Assembly (NCBI GenBank): GCA_947496865.1
Contig: CANMEE010000001.1
Coordinates: 1,293,501-1,357,500 of the forward strand
Direction: 5' to 3'
DNA from: an uncultured Sphingomonadaceae bacterium
GTDB lineage: Bacteria > Pseudomonadota > Alphaproteobacteria > Sphingomonadales > Sphingomonadaceae
Length of the DNA: 64,000 bases
Positions 44,574 to 54,823 of the stretch are shown one piece after another (position 1 is the first letter of the stretch; the number at the start of each line of letters is the position of its first letter). The notes beneath the pieces were generated by a model. The model made no database searches, had not been told where the DNA came from, and saw only the letters and a list, made by a program, of their open reading frames with translations. The position numbers were made by a program, and so were the translations under genes.

Positions 44574-47363
44574 ATGGGCTTTGAAAATCAGGAATTTGCA
44601 GGGACTTCCGAAAAGGAACCAGGCCCCAGTTGGCAAAAGAAACATTGGCCGATTGATGATGCTGATGAATTGAACAGCGCGCTCGATCCCACGCAAATGG
44701 GTGTCGAGATCAAGGCGGCTGCGGCGAAATCCGGCAAGTCCATGTCTGACGCAGAAGTCGCCTTGGCGGCGGAGAAATCCATCCGCGCGATGATGTTGAT
44801 CCGCACCTATCGGGTGCGCGGGCATCTTGGGGCGAATCTGGATCCCTTGGGATTGTCCAAGCTTGAAGAACCCGCTGATCTCACTCCTGAATTTCATGGC
44901 TTCAAGGCCGACGAGATGGACAAGCCCGTCTATCTGGGCGGGGTTTTGGGTTTTGAGACCGCCTCTATTCGCGAAATTGAGGCTGTGTTGCGCGCCAATT
45001 ATTGCGGCTCGGTTGGGCTGGAATATATGCATATTGCCGACACCGTGGAACGGCGCTTTTTGCAAGACCGGATGGAAGGCAAGGACGCTGAAATCCACTT
45101 CACGCCCGAAGGCAAGAAGGCGATCCTCAACAAGGTGATTGAAGGCGAGGAATATGAAAATTTCCTCGGCAAAAAATATGTCGGGACCAAGCGTTTCGGT
45201 CTGGATGGCGGTGAATCCATGCTGCCGGCGCTCGAAAATATCATCAAAAATGGCGGCGCTGCTGGCGTTCGCGATATTGTTTATGGCATGGCCCATCGCG
45301 GGCGGCTGAACATTCTCGCCAATGTGATGGCCAAACCGTATAAAGTCATTTTTCACGAATTTCACGGCGGTTCTTCCAACCCCGATGATGTTGCCGGTTC
45401 AGGTGACGTGAAATATCATCTGGGTACATCCAGCGACCGCGAATTTGATGGCATTAGCGTTCATATGAGCCTGGTGCCCAATCCGTCGCATTTGGAAGCG
45501 GTTGACCCGGTGGTTCTCGGCAAGGTCCGCGCCCAGCAAGTGGCGCGCGATGATCTGGAAAAACATGATCAGGTACTGCCAGTGCTCATCCACGGCGATG
45601 CGGCTTTTGCTGGCCAAGGCATCGTCTGGGAGTGCCTCGGCTTCTCCGGCATAAGAGGATATAATACCGGCGGCTGCATTCACTTTGTGATCAACAACCA
45701 GATCGGTTTTACCACCAGCCCACAATTTGCGCGCAGCTCGCCTTATCCGTCTGATGTGGCCAAGGGCGTGCAGGCCCCGATTTTCCACGTCAATGGCGAT
45801 GATCCTGAAGCGGTAACCTTCGCGTGCAAAATCGCGATTGAATTTCGCCAGCGCTTTGGCCGCGATATTGTGATCGACATGTGGTGCTATCGCCGCTTTG
45901 GCCACAATGAAGGCGATGAACCGAGCTTCACCCAGCCGGTTATGTATGCCGCGATCAAAAAACATCCCAAGGTCAGCAAGCTTTACGAAGCGCGGCTGAT
46001 GGAAGAAGGCGTGATTGATGCCGAATGGGGCGCAAACACGCGCAAAGCATTTGCCGATCATTTGGAAGGCGAGTTTAAGGCCGCCGCTGATTATGAACCG
46101 GACAAGGCCGACTGGTTTGGTGGCCGCTGGCAAGGGTTGCACGCACCTGCTGACCCTGAAACCGCGCGACGCAATGTTGAAACGGCGATTGATAAGAAAC
46201 TATTCGACAGCCTCGGCCGGACGCTAACCACCGTTCCGGAGGGCCACAAGATTCACAAGACCTTGGGCCGCGTTCTCGATGCGAAATCGAAAATGTTTAA
46301 ATCCGGCGAAAATTTCGATTGGGCAACCGGTGAAGCCTTGGCTTATGGCTCGCTGGTATCCGAAGGTTATAATATTCGCCTCTCTGGCCAAGATAGTGGC
46401 CGTGGCACTTTCAGCCAACGCCATGCTGTCTGGGTGGATCAGGAAACAGAAGAAAAATATGTGCCTTTGAGCACCGTGCCGCATGGCCGGTTCGAAGTGC
46501 TCGACAGTCCCTTAAGCGAATATGGCGTGCTCGGTTTTGAATATGGTTATGCTGGCGCAGACCCGAAAACACTGGTCCTCTGGGAAGCCCAATTTGGCGA
46601 TTTCGCCAATGGTGCGCAGATCATGATCGACCAGTTCATTGCCTCCGGTGAAGCCAAATGGCTCCGCGCCAATGGTTTGGTCATGTTGCTGCCCCATGGC
46701 TATGAAGGACAAGGGCCCGAGCATAGCTCGGCGCGGCTCGAACGGTTCCTGCAGCTTTGTGCACAAGATAATATTCAGGTTGCCAATATCACGACACCGG
46801 CCAATTATTTCCATGTCCTGCGTCGCCAAATGCTGCGCAGTTTCCGCAAGCCTTTGGTGATTATGACGCCAAAATCATTGCTGCGTCATAAATCAGCGGT
46901 GTCCAGCGCGGAGGAATTTCAGGGCGAGCATCATTTCATGCGGATCAAGTCGGACACCAATCCGCCTGCGGACAAGGATGTGAAGCGGCTAGTGCTCTGT
47001 TCGGGCAAGGTCGCTTATGATCTGATCGACGCGCGCGATGCGGCTAAGGATAAGAACACAGCAATTGTTCGGATTGAGCAGCTCTATCCGTTCCCGTCTG
47101 AACCTTTGGTGGTTCGTCTCAAACGAATGAAAAATCTTGAAACCCTTGTTTGGGCGCAGGAAGAGCCGCGTAATAATGGCAGTTGGCACTTTGTCCGGCC
47201 ATATCTGGAAGAATGTTTGGCGCAAGCCAAACTCAGTGCGGTCGATCCGGTCTATGCCGGGCGTGTCGCCTCCGCTTCTCCGGCAACAGGGCTGGCGTCG
47301 CGGCATAAGGAGCAGCAGGCGCAATTGGTCGCTGAGGCCTTGGGGCATCCGGTAAAGAAATGA
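44574..47363 (+). CDS. sucA: 2-oxoglutarate dehydrogenase E1 component
   Basis: A 929-residue ThDP-dependent E1. It begins with the E2-binding N-terminal region, then RTYRVRGHLGANLDPLG, the ThDP site with VYGMAHRGRLNILANVM, GDAAFAGQGIVWECL (Mg-binding), RRFGHNEGDEPSFTQP, and the C-terminal PHGYEGQGPEHSSARLERFL. It decarboxylates 2-oxoglutarate and reductively succinylates lipoyl-E2. Length is normal for the family. It is followed by sucB after about 40 bases. Confidence 0.95.
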   Translation: MGFENQEFAGTSEKEPGPSWQKKHWPIDDADELNSALDPTQMGVEIKAAAAKSGKSMSDAEVALAAEKSIRAMMLIRTYRVRGHLGANLDPLGLSKLEEPADLTPEFHGFKADEMDKPVYLGGVLGFETASIREIEAVLRANYCGSVGLEYMHIADTVERRFLQDRMEGKDAEIHFTPEGKKAILNKVIEGEEYENFLGKKYVGTKRFGLDGGESMLPALENIIKNGGAAGVRDIVYGMAHRGRLNILANVMAKPYKVIFHEFHGGSSNPDDVAGSGDVKYHLGTSSDREFDGISVHMSLVPNPSHLEAVDPVVLGKVRAQQVARDDLEKHDQVLPVLIHGDAAFAGQGIVWECLGFSGIRGYNTGGCIHFVINNQIGFTTSPQFARSSPYPSDVAKGVQAPIFHVNGDDPEAVTFACKIAIEFRQRFGRDIVIDMWCYRRFGHNEGDEPSFTQPVMYAAIKKHPKVSKLYEARLMEEGVIDAEWGANTRKAFADHLEGEFKAAADYEPDKADWFGGRWQGLHAPADPETARRNVETAIDKKLFDSLGRTLTTVPEGHKIHKTLGRVLDAKSKMFKSGENFDWATGEALAYGSLVSEGYNIRLSGQDSGRGTFSQRHAVWVDQETEEKYVPLSTVPHGRFEVLDSPLSEYGVLGFEYGYAGADPKTLVLWEAQFGDFANGAQIMIDQFIASGEAKWLRANGLVMLLPHGYEGQGPEHSSARLERFLQLCAQDNIQVANITTPANYFHVLRRQMLRSFRKPLVIMTPKSLLRHKSAVSSAEEFQGEHHFMRIKSDTNPPADKDVKRLVLCSGKVAYDLIDARDAAKDKNTAIVRIEQLYPFPSEPLVVRLKRMKNLETLVWAQEEPRNNGSWHFVRPYLEECLAQAKLSAVDPVYAGRVASASPATGLASRHKEQQAQLVAEALGHPVKK

Positions 47364-47405
47364 TTTGGTGCGGAACTGTCCGCCGATGAAAGTGAGCATA
47401 AGACT

Positions 47406-48632
47406 ATGGCAACAGATGTAAAAGTCCCGGTACTGGGCGAATCAATTACCGAAGCGACATTGGGTGAATGGCTCAAACAACCCGGTGATACAGTCGCTGC
47501 GGATGAGCCGATTGCAAGTCTGGAAACTGACAAGGTCGCTCTGGAAGTACCGGCACCTGAGGCAGGCATTTTGAGCGAACATCTTGTCGCGGTGGGGGAC
47601 ACGGTAGAAGTCGGCGCGATCATCGCCAAGATTGAAGCGGGCAGTGGCGCAGCCGCATCAGCGGCGAAAACGACCCCGGCTCCGGCAGCCGCCAAGGCCG
47701 CACCGGTAGCAGATGCGTCTTCCGTTACTCTTTCTCCAGCCGTTCGTCGTCTGGTGCTCGAACATGGCGTCGACCCCAGCAAGATTAAAGGCACCGGTAA
47801 AGATGGCCGCTTGACCAAGGATGATGTCGAACAATATGTGAAAAACGGTGCTCCGGCGCCACTGGTGGAAAAGGGCACGGCCAAGGGCGCCGAGATACAG
47901 ACCCCTGTCGCTGTTACTGCTGCCGGCGGTCGCAATGAAGAACGTGTGCGGATGACGCGTCTGCGCCAGACGGTGGCCAAACGTCTCAAAGAAGCACAGG
48001 ACACCGCGGCGCTGCTCACCACTTTCAACGATGTCGACATGACCGCAGTGATGGAAACGCGCAGCAAATATAAAGAGCTGTTTGCGAAGAAACATGGCGT
48101 GAAACTCGGCTTTATGGGCTTTTTTGCGAAGGCCGCCTGCCTGGCATTGAAAGACGTCCCGTCGGTCAATGCTCAGATTGATGGCGATGAAATTGTCTAT
48201 CACGACTATGTCGATATCTCGGTCGCGGTGAGCGCGCCTAACGGCCTTGTTGTCCCCGTTATCCGCAATGCCGAAGCGATGAGCTTTGCTGATGTTGAGA
48301 ACACGATTGGTGATTTCGGCAAGCGAGCGAAAGACGGCACGCTGACGATGGCGGACATGAAAGGCGGCACCTTTACGATTTCAAACGGCGGCGTATTCGG
48401 TTCGCTGATGTCGACTCCGATTATCAACCCGCCGCAATCGGCTGTGCTGGGATTGCACCGGATTGAGAAACGACCCGTCGTCATGCCGGACGGATCGATT
48501 GCCGCGCGCCCGATGATGTATCTGGCGCTGAGCTATGATCACCGATTGATCGATGGCCGTGAAGCGGTGACCTTCCTCGTGCGGATCAAGGAAGCGATTG
48601 AAGATCCGACAAGACTGCTGATTGATTTGTAG
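47406..48632 (+). CDS. sucB: Dihydrolipoyllysine-residue succinyltransferase, E2 of 2-oxoglutarate dehydrogenase
   Basis: A 408-residue E2. The lipoyl domain has the modified Lys in [17 protein letters not shown] (near residue 43). A Pro/Ala linker ([17 protein letters not shown]), a subunit-binding domain ([20 protein letters not shown]) and the catalytic domain with [13 protein letters not shown] (His and Asp) follow. It transfers succinyl to CoA. A REP-like hairpin lies between it and lpd, and the suc-lpd genes likely form one operon. Confidence 0.95.
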   Translation: MATDVKVPVLGESITEATLGEWLKQPGDTVAADEPIASLETDKVALEVPAPEAGILSEHLVAVGDTVEVGAIIAKIEAGSGAAASAAKTTPAPAAAKAAPVADASSVTLSPAVRRLVLEHGVDPSKIKGTGKDGRLTKDDVEQYVKNGAPAPLVEKGTAKGAEIQTPVAVTAAGGRNEERVRMTRLRQTVAKRLKEAQDTAALLTTFNDVDMTAVMETRSKYKELFAKKHGVKLGFMGFFAKAACLALKDVPSVNAQIDGDEIVYHDYVDISVAVSAPNGLVVPVIRNAEAMSFADVENTIGDFGKRAKDGTLTMADMKGGTFTISNGGVFGSLMSTPIINPPQSAVLGLHRIEKRPVVMPDGSIAARPMMYLALSYDHRLIDGREAVTFLVRIKEAIEDPTRLLIDL

Positions 48633-48646
48633 ATTGTGAATGCCCT

Positions 48647-48711
48647 CCGCTCATGCTGAGCTTGTCGAACCATGGTGGCAGATGACCCTTCGACAGGCTC
48701 AGGGTGAGCGG
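48647..48711. repeat. REP-like inverted repeat between sucB and lpd
   Basis: Arms CCGCTCATGCTGAGCTTGTC (from 48647) and GACAGGCTCAGGGTGAGCGG (to 48711) are inverted copies with three mismatches over 23 bases. Core CTGAGCTTGTCGAA is shared with the copies at 15357 and 59120. It occupies most of the sucB-lpd gap. Confidence 0.85.
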
Positions 48712-48733
48712 TCTTGGGAAGATGGAGTAAGAA

Positions 48734-50137
48734 ATGGCTGAATTCGACTATGACGTTTTGGTAATCGGCTCCGGCCCTGGCGGTTATGTGGCTGCCATTC
48801 GTGCCGCACAGCTGGGTTTGAAAACCGCTTGTGTGGAAAGCCGTGAGACATTGGGTGGCACGTGCCTGAATGTTGGTTGCATCCCGTCCAAGGCGATGCT
48901 GCACGCATCCGAAATCTATCATGAGGCGCATAGTGGCGCGCTGGAAAAATTCGGCATTAAATTGACGGGCGCAAAGCTTGATCTCAAACAAATGCATGCG
49001 GAGAAATCCAAGGCGGTGGACGAGCTGACCGGTGGAATCGCATTTCTGTTCAAGAAAAACAAGGTTGAATGGCTCAAAGGCCGCGGCGCGTTTGAAAGTG
49101 CGAACAGCGTTAAAGTTGGTGACAAGACGGTTACGGCTAAAAATATCATCATCGCCACGGGGTCGTCGGTCACCCCGCTGCCCGGCGTGGACATCGACAA
49201 CAGCAAACATGTGGTCGTCGACAGCACCGGCGCGCTCGAACTGCCCAAAGTTCCAAATCATATGGTCGTCATTGGCGGTGGTGTGATCGGGCTCGAATTG
49301 GGCAGCGTATGGCTGCGCCTCGGCGCGAAGGTTACGGTCGTGGAATATCTTGATCAGATATTGCCCGGCATGGATGGCGATATCCGCAAGGACAGCGCGC
49401 GTATCTTCAAGAAGCAAGGCTTTGATATCAAGACCGGGACCAAGGTGACCGGCGTGAGCGTCAAGGGCAAGAAAGCGACCCTGACGGTGGAGCCGGCCAA
49501 AGGTGGTGATGCTGAAACCATCGAAGCAGACGCTGTGCTGGTGGCCATTGGTCGTCGGCCCAATATTGATGGCTTGGCGCTCGATAAAGCCGGTCTTGCC
49601 ACCAATGATCGCGGGCAGATTGAGGTCGGTCATGATTTCCAGACGGCGGTCAAAGGCGTCTACGCGATTGGCGATGTAACCCCCGGACCGATGCTCGCCC
49701 ACAAAGCTGAAGACGAAGGCATAGCCGCGGCAGAATTTGTTGCCGGTCAGCAAGGCATTGTGAACCACGACCTGATTCCCGGTGTCGTCTATACTCATCC
49801 GGAAATTGCTTCGATCGGTAAAACCGAAGAAGAAGTGAAAGAAACCGGCGTTGCTTATAAAGTTGGCAAATTTCCGTTTGCTGGCAATAGTCGTGCGAAG
49901 ACCAACCGTGATACCGATGGTTATGTGAAAGTGATTGCCGACGCCGAAACCGATAAGGTTCTGGGCGCGCATATCATCTCGTCCTTAGCCGGAACGTTGA
50001 TCGCACAGGTCACGCAGGCGATGGAATTTGGCACGACCAGCGAAGATATTGCCTATACCTGCCACGCACATCCGACACATAGCGAAGCGGTTAAGGAAGC
50101 GGCCATGGCGGTGCAGGGCAAGCCGATTCATATGTGA
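48734..50137 (+). CDS. lpdA: Dihydrolipoyl dehydrogenase
   Basis: A 467-residue E3 flavoprotein. FAD binding: VLVIGSGPGGYVAAIRAAQL; redox-active disulfide GGTCLNVGCIPSKAML; NAD binding MVVIGGGVIGLELGSVWLRL; FAD site VYAIGDVTPGPMLAHKAEDE; and the dimer-interface catalytic His in ACHAHPTHSEAVKEA-like YTCHAHPTHSEAV. It reoxidises lipoyl-E2 of 2-oxoglutarate and other complexes. The gene is last in the suc-lpd set. Confidence 0.95.
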   Translation: MAEFDYDVLVIGSGPGGYVAAIRAAQLGLKTACVESRETLGGTCLNVGCIPSKAMLHASEIYHEAHSGALEKFGIKLTGAKLDLKQMHAEKSKAVDELTGGIAFLFKKNKVEWLKGRGAFESANSVKVGDKTVTAKNIIIATGSSVTPLPGVDIDNSKHVVVDSTGALELPKVPNHMVVIGGGVIGLELGSVWLRLGAKVTVVEYLDQILPGMDGDIRKDSARIFKKQGFDIKTGTKVTGVSVKGKKATLTVEPAKGGDAETIEADAVLVAIGRRPNIDGLALDKAGLATNDRGQIEVGHDFQTAVKGVYAIGDVTPGPMLAHKAEDEGIAAAEFVAGQQGIVNHDLIPGVVYTHPEIASIGKTEEEVKETGVAYKVGKFPFAGNSRAKTNRDTDGYVKVIADAETDKVLGAHIISSLAGTLIAQVTQAMEFGTTSEDIAYTCHAHPTHSEAVKEAAMAVQGKPIHM

Positions 50138-50221
50138 GGCGTGCCCTGCTAAAGAGTGGGACATGACTTGGCAGGTCGCTGGATATAGTCTTTCCCTGAT
50201 AGGCGCAAAGAGAGGTGAACT

Positions 50222-51553
50222 ATGACAGCTGCATCCCTTACTGAAGAACCCACCGCCATTGCATTGGCCGCCGCAATCGCCGCCGGTAAATTGACATCGG
50301 TTGCAGCCACGGAAGCGGCAATCTCGCGCATTGAACAATTGGATGAGGCGATCAATGCGGTCGTAGTACGCGATTTTGAACGCGCGCGCCAACAGGCGCG
50401 GGATGCCGATACGCGGTTGGCCAAAGGTGAGCGCGCGCCATTATTGGGCGTGCCGATGACCGTGAAGGAAAGCTTCAACATTGCAGGTTTGCCGACAACT
50501 TGGGGCATTGAAAGCGCGGCGGGTAATATCGTTCACGAAGACGCCGCCTTGGTGAAACGCCTTAAACAAGCCGGTGCAGTCATCCTTGGCAAGACCAATG
50601 TTCCGCCCATGCTGGCGGATACATTTTCGGAAAACCCAATTTATGGCCGAACCAACAACCCGCATAACCATGGACATTCACCCGGGGGCTCCTCTGGCGG
50701 GGCCGCTGCGGCTGTGGCGAGCGGAATGGTGGCGTTGGACTATGGCAGTGACATTGGCGGGTCCATCCGGGTGCCAGCCCATTATTGCGGTATCTGGGGC
50801 CATAAGCCGACCTATGGTGTTGTCAGCATGGAAGGCCATTTCATGCCGGGACCAGACGAAGGCGCATCCCGCCCGCTATCGGTCGTCGGACCGTTGGCGC
50901 GCAGTGCCGATGATCTTGAGCTGCTGCTGGATATCACGCTGGATCGGCCGCTCGTCAAAAATACGGCGCTTATCAAGGATGCGCATATTCTGCTTTTGAC
51001 CGATCATCCTTCGGCGATGACCGACGACAGTCTGTGCCACCTAATGGAGCATATTGGCGCTCTATTGGAGGAGGCAGGGGCTCAGGTTTCCAGATCAACC
51101 GACCTTCTACCCGATCTCGTGCAGCAGCATCGCGACTATTTGCATATGCTCAACGCAGTGATGAACGCTGGTATTCCTCGCCCTGATGGAACGGAAGTAA
51201 CAGCGCAGGACTGGTTCACGCTGTTGGATGCGCAGGCACAAAACCAGCGGCGCTGGCGTTCGGTTTTTGAAGAATTTGATTTTATTCTGGCACCGCCATC
51301 CAGCACTGCGGCCTTTCCGCATGATACGACACCGATGAAAGATCGTAGAATAATCATCAATGGCGAGGATCATGCAGCTGCCAAGCAGCTTGCTTGGGCC
51401 GGATTGGCTACGTTTCCGGGTCTTCCTTCGACGGTTTTGCCCATTGGAATGGTGGACGATTTACCGGTGGGCATGCAGGTTATCACGGACCGGTATCAAG
51501 ACTATAAAGCGATCGATGGTGCGCGGCAGATCGATGCGTTATTGGGCGTCTGA
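50222..51553 (+). CDS. Amidase signature enzyme
   Basis: A 443-residue amidase. The Ser-cisSer-Lys triad is visible: Lys in VPMTVKESFNIAGL (residue 82 area), cis-Ser in HSPGGSSGGAAAAVASGM, and nucleophile Ser in DYGSDIGGSIRVPAHYCG with the following WGHKPTYGVV. It hydrolyses an amide; substrate unknown. GatA-like function is unlikely because gatB and gatC are absent and the length is shorter. RBS AGAGAGGTGA lies upstream. It precedes the PepSY gene by 22 bases. Confidence 0.85.
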   Translation: MTAASLTEEPTAIALAAAIAAGKLTSVAATEAAISRIEQLDEAINAVVVRDFERARQQARDADTRLAKGERAPLLGVPMTVKESFNIAGLPTTWGIESAAGNIVHEDAALVKRLKQAGAVILGKTNVPPMLADTFSENPIYGRTNNPHNHGHSPGGSSGGAAAAVASGMVALDYGSDIGGSIRVPAHYCGIWGHKPTYGVVSMEGHFMPGPDEGASRPLSVVGPLARSADDLELLLDITLDRPLVKNTALIKDAHILLLTDHPSAMTDDSLCHLMEHIGALLEEAGAQVSRSTDLLPDLVQQHRDYLHMLNAVMNAGIPRPDGTEVTAQDWFTLLDAQAQNQRRWRSVFEEFDFILAPPSSTAAFPHDTTPMKDRRIIINGEDHAAAKQLAWAGLATFPGLPSTVLPIGMVDDLPVGMQVITDRYQDYKAIDGARQIDALLGV

Positions 51554-51575
51554 AACTTTGTGATGGAGGTTGGTG

Positions 51576-52262
51576 ATGGCCGTTAATCACAGGAGTTTTC
51601 TCAGATGGCATGTCTGGCTTGGCTGGCTGATCGGGGTACCGTTGATAATTTGGACAACCTCTGGTTTGCTCATGGTCGCGCAGCCGATTGAACAGGTGCG
51701 CGGCAATCATTTGCGCAGCGAGCAACCTGCGCTCGATCCCATAATCGCGGTGGCACCAATGTTGGAAGGACGGCAAGCCAAAAGTCTAAGCTTGCAGCAA
51801 AATACACTGGGGCCGTTCTGGGTTATCACCTATGCTGATGGCGGTAAAAGGCGCGCCGATGCCGCGACGGGTGAGCTGTTGCCATCGATCGCTGCTGCTG
51901 ATGCAAGCGCCATAGCTATAGCCGCGCGTGCTGGTAACGCAGCGATAGAGTCGGTCGAGAAATTCGCCGTCGACAGCGCGCCTTTGGATTTGCGTCGAGA
52001 TCGTCCGTCGTGGCGGGTGGCTTTCGAAGATGATGCGCGCTTCTATATTGACGCTGACACCGGGGAGTTGCTTGCGGTCCGGACTAAATTCTGGCGTGTT
52101 TTTGATTTCATGTGGGGCCTGCACATCATGGATTTGCAAACTCGTGAGGATAGCAATCATCCGATCCTGATCGGGTCTGCAGCGCTTGCATTGTTCGGTT
52201 CGATACTGGGCTTTGTGATGCTATTCACCCGCAGCCGCCGAGATAGCAGGAAAGGCGAATGA
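51576..52262 (+). CDS. PepSY domain-containing membrane protein
   Basis: A 228-residue protein with an N-terminal membrane segment (LRWHVWLGWLIGVPLIIWTT, about residues 8-27), a periplasmic domain with PepSY features (FEDDARFYIDADTGELLAVR) and a second membrane helix near the C-terminus (IGSAALALFGSILGFVMLFT). PepSY-TM proteins often act in iron or metal reductase contexts, but no partner is here. ATG 51576 follows GGAGG by six bases. Its stop overlaps the TRIC gene start (ATGA). Confidence 0.75.
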   Translation: MAVNHRSFLRWHVWLGWLIGVPLIIWTTSGLLMVAQPIEQVRGNHLRSEQPALDPIIAVAPMLEGRQAKSLSLQQNTLGPFWVITYADGGKRRADAATGELLPSIAAADASAIAIAARAGNAAIESVEKFAVDSAPLDLRRDRPSWRVAFEDDARFYIDADTGELLAVRTKFWRVFDFMWGLHIMDLQTREDSNHPILIGSAALALFGSILGFVMLFTRSRRDSRKGE

Positions 52263-52891
52263 ACAGCGCGATCCTCTATAATGCTTTGGGCTGGCTCGAC
52301 CTCTTCGGTATCGCGGTGTTCGCTGTATCGGGAGCGTTAATGGCGGCCCGCAATGGGCAGACCCTCGTAACCTTTGCTTTTTTCGCGCTGGTCACCGGTG
52401 TGGGTGGCGGGACAGTGCGTGATCTACTCATTGGAGCGCCGGTTTTCTGGGTGCAGGATAGCCGCGTGCCTATCCTGTGTCTCGGGATCGCGCTTATCAT
52501 CTGGATCACGCCCGTGCGGATTTGGAAAGCCGGTGCGGTGGATTGGTTCGATGCCATTGGGCTCGCGGCCTATTCGGTGTTTGGAGCGGCCAAAGCAATG
52601 CAGCTGGGGATTGACCCTGTACCCGCGGCGATCATGGGCATTATCACGGCCAGCGTCGGCGGTGTGATCCGCGATCTGATTGCCGGTGAACCCTCAATCA
52701 TCATCCGGCCAGAGCTATACGTAACCGCTGGCGCTTTATCCGCCTTTGCCTTTGTCGGACTTGCCCAGACCGGCATGCCCGGCATAGCCGCTGCGCTTAT
52801 TGCTTTTGTCGCCGGTTTTGCCTTACGCGCCGTGGCGATTGTAAAAGGGCTTTCGCTGCCTTCCTATCGCGGCGCAGAGGAAAGCGAATAG
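52259..52891 (+). CDS. TRIC-family cation channel protein (UPF0126)
   Basis: A 210-residue protein with six or seven hydrophobic segments. The tandem TRIC repeats are visible: FAVSGALMAARNGQTLVTF and GVGGGTVRDLLIGAPVFW in the first half, and AYSVFGAAKAMQLGI and ITASVGGVIRDLIAGEPSII in the second. These GGG/GGV-RDL loops are the glycine-rich kinks of TRIC K+ channels. The ATG overlaps the PepSY stop; its end overlaps the convergent sppA gene by 28 bases. Confidence 0.85.
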   Translation: MNSAILYNALGWLDLFGIAVFAVSGALMAARNGQTLVTFAFFALVTGVGGGTVRDLLIGAPVFWVQDSRVPILCLGIALIIWITPVRIWKAGAVDWFDAIGLAAYSVFGAAKAMQLGIDPVPAAIMGIITASVGGVIRDLIAGEPSIIIRPELYVTAGALSAFAFVGLAQTGMPGIAAALIAFVAGFALRAVAIVKGLSLPSYRGAEESE

Positions 52892-54750
52892 CTTCTCAGA
52901 AGATCGAAAAGATCGGGCGTATTGGCGTTTAATCGTGGACTAGTGCCTCCACATTCCAGACACAAAGCCTGAACATCTTCCCGCGCCATCAGCCTGCGAG
53001 CAGTATGCAGTGCATCGGCAAAGGTCGCTTTTTGCTGACGTGCAACCCAACCGACCATGCCGGTCACTGGCGCTGCTTCGGCTTTTGCGAAAGGCAGTCC
53101 TCCTATAGGCAGCCATTTGAATGTGGGTGTCGCTTCGAGATATTTTGCGTGATAAGATCCTTCTTCCAGGCCAGCGCGTTTGGCCGCTTCTGCCAGCGCT
53201 TCGGTCATGCCTCCAAAGCTATCGACGAGGCCGAGCTGCCGGGCGGTACCACCATCCCAGACGCGGCCTTGGCCGATGGTATCGACCTCCGCATTGGTTT
53301 TGCCGCGGGCTTTGCCAACGAGGCTTAGAAAATCCTCGTAGCTATGCTCGACGCCAGATTGCAGCACGGTGCTTAGGTCTTCGCTGAACCCGCCAACAAA
53401 ATCCGGTTCGCCAGATAAAGGCGTGGTTTGGACGCCATCAGCGGTCACGCCCCATTTGCCCAAGGCTTTTTCAAAACTGGGCAAGACTGCGAACACGCCG
53501 ATAGAGCCGGTAATCGTATCTGGTTCGGCCATAATATGATCGCCCGCAGCGGCTATCCAATAGCCGCCGCTGGCCGCGACATCGCCCATCGAAATGACGA
53601 TCGGAATGTCCGCTTTTTTAATATCAGACAGCGCCAGTCGGATTTCTTCGCTGGCAAAGGCAGAGCCACCCGGGGAATCAACCCGCACAACCAACGCCTT
53701 AATCTCTTTTTCTTCCAATGCCTCGTAAATTTGCTCGGCAATCCGGCCGCTGGCAGCAATGCCCGGCCCTGCTTTTCCGCTGACAATTTCTCCGGCCACG
53801 GTGATCACACCAATAGCATCACCGCTGGTACTGGCGGGATTGGCGGCGACGAAATCATCATAGCCAATGCTTTTGAAACTGTCCGGTGACGGGGTCTTAT
53901 CCTCGCCGACCTTGCTTGCGACAAAGCGGCCAAAGGCAACCCGATCGCCAATTTTATCGACCAGTTTTTGTTCGGTCGCGATCTTGGCATAATCGCCGCC
54001 TGCCGTTTGGATGAAACGAGCCGGATCATCCGCATAAGCTTCTACAATTGCTTGTGGCCGTGCCTTTTTCATATCTGCCAGCCAGCTGTCCCAGAGTACA
54101 GAATAGAGCGCTGCTGAGGCTTCTTTTGCTTCGGGAGATTGGTCGGCGCGCATATAGGGTTCGACGGCGCTTTTATATGTTCCGACGCGATAAATATGCG
54201 CGGTGATGCCAAGCTCGTCGATCAAATTCTTGTAGTAAAGCCGGTTACCGCCGGGTCCGGCAAAAACGATACCGCCCATCGGATCCATCCAGATTTCATC
54301 GGCATGGGCGGCCAGTTGATAGCTGTCGTCACTATAGAAATTGGCAAACGCATATATGGGCTTGTCGGTTTTCTTCACGCGGTCCAGCGCGTCACCCACA
54401 GCTTTGAGGCTGGTTTGACCGCTGCCCAGAAAGGCACTGAGATCAAGGACGACGGCTTTCACCCGATCATCTTCCGCCGCGGCATCAATGGCGCGGACCA
54501 CGTCGCGCAGCCGATATTGTCGCATGGCATCTTCGCTCGCCGTGAAAAAGGCAGTAATATCTTGTTGCGCCGGCTCTTCGACAATCGCGCCGTTAAAGTT
54601 CAGAAGCAGCGCGCCATCGCTTATCGTGGCAGCATTGGGGCGAGCGGACAAGGCGGCATAAAGAGCGGCAAAAAATAACAACATGGCGATCAGCACGAGG
54701 CCGTCTTTAATCGCTACCAGAAATTTCCAGGCTCCGCGGGCAAATTGCAT
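52864..54750 (-). CDS. sppA: Signal peptide peptidase SppA, 67K type
   Basis: A 628-residue tandem-domain SppA. An N-terminal membrane anchor (LVLIAMLLFFAALYAALS) is followed by the first domain with the catalytic Lys in IYRVGTYKSAVEPYMRADQS and by the second domain with LVVRVDSPGGSAFASEEI and the catalytic Ser in MGDVAASGGYWIAAAGD. It cleaves remnant signal peptides in the inner membrane. ATG 54750 is chosen because GGAGA lies nine bases upstream; ATG 54759 or a GTG further up are possible. Not part of the buf operon, 40 bases downstream of nrsF. Confidence 0.9.
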   Translation of the reverse strand: MQFARGAWKFLVAIKDGLVLIAMLLFFAALYAALSARPNAATISDGALLLNFNGAIVEEPAQQDITAFFTASEDAMRQYRLRDVVRAIDAAAEDDRVKAVVLDLSAFLGSGQTSLKAVGDALDRVKKTDKPIYAFANFYSDDSYQLAAHADEIWMDPMGGIVFAGPGGNRLYYKNLIDELGITAHIYRVGTYKSAVEPYMRADQSPEAKEASAALYSVLWDSWLADMKKARPQAIVEAYADDPARFIQTAGGDYAKIATEQKLVDKIGDRVAFGRFVASKVGEDKTPSPDSFKSIGYDDFVAANPASTSGDAIGVITVAGEIVSGKAGPGIAASGRIAEQIYEALEEKEIKALVVRVDSPGGSAFASEEIRLALSDIKKADIPIVISMGDVAASGGYWIAAAGDHIMAEPDTITGSIGVFAVLPSFEKALGKWGVTADGVQTTPLSGEPDFVGGFSEDLSTVLQSGVEHSYEDFLSLVGKARGKTNAEVDTIGQGRVWDGGTARQLGLVDSFGGMTEALAEAAKRAGLEEGSYHAKYLEATPTFKWLPIGGLPFAKAEAAPVTGMVGWVARQQKATFADALHTARRLMAREDVQALCLECGGTSPRLNANTPDLFDLLRSYSLSSAPR

Positions 54751-54823
54751 TGTCGTCATTCTCCAAAAAAGGCGGCGTATCATCGCTGACCGCCGCCTTT
54801 AATATGGTTATGATGGTCGGAAA

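Noticed and set aside
44346..45365. A 339-codon minus-strand frame across sucD/sucA
   Set aside because: Antisense shadow of two certain genes; composition is that of reverse-complemented high-GC codons.
48539..49972. A 477-codon open frame on the minus strand across lpdA
   Set aside because: It is antisense to a clear lpdA gene, has no homology-like motifs and reads low-complexity His/Asn-rich sequence typical of mirrored codon bias. Part of its C-terminus only translates the REP-like repeat.
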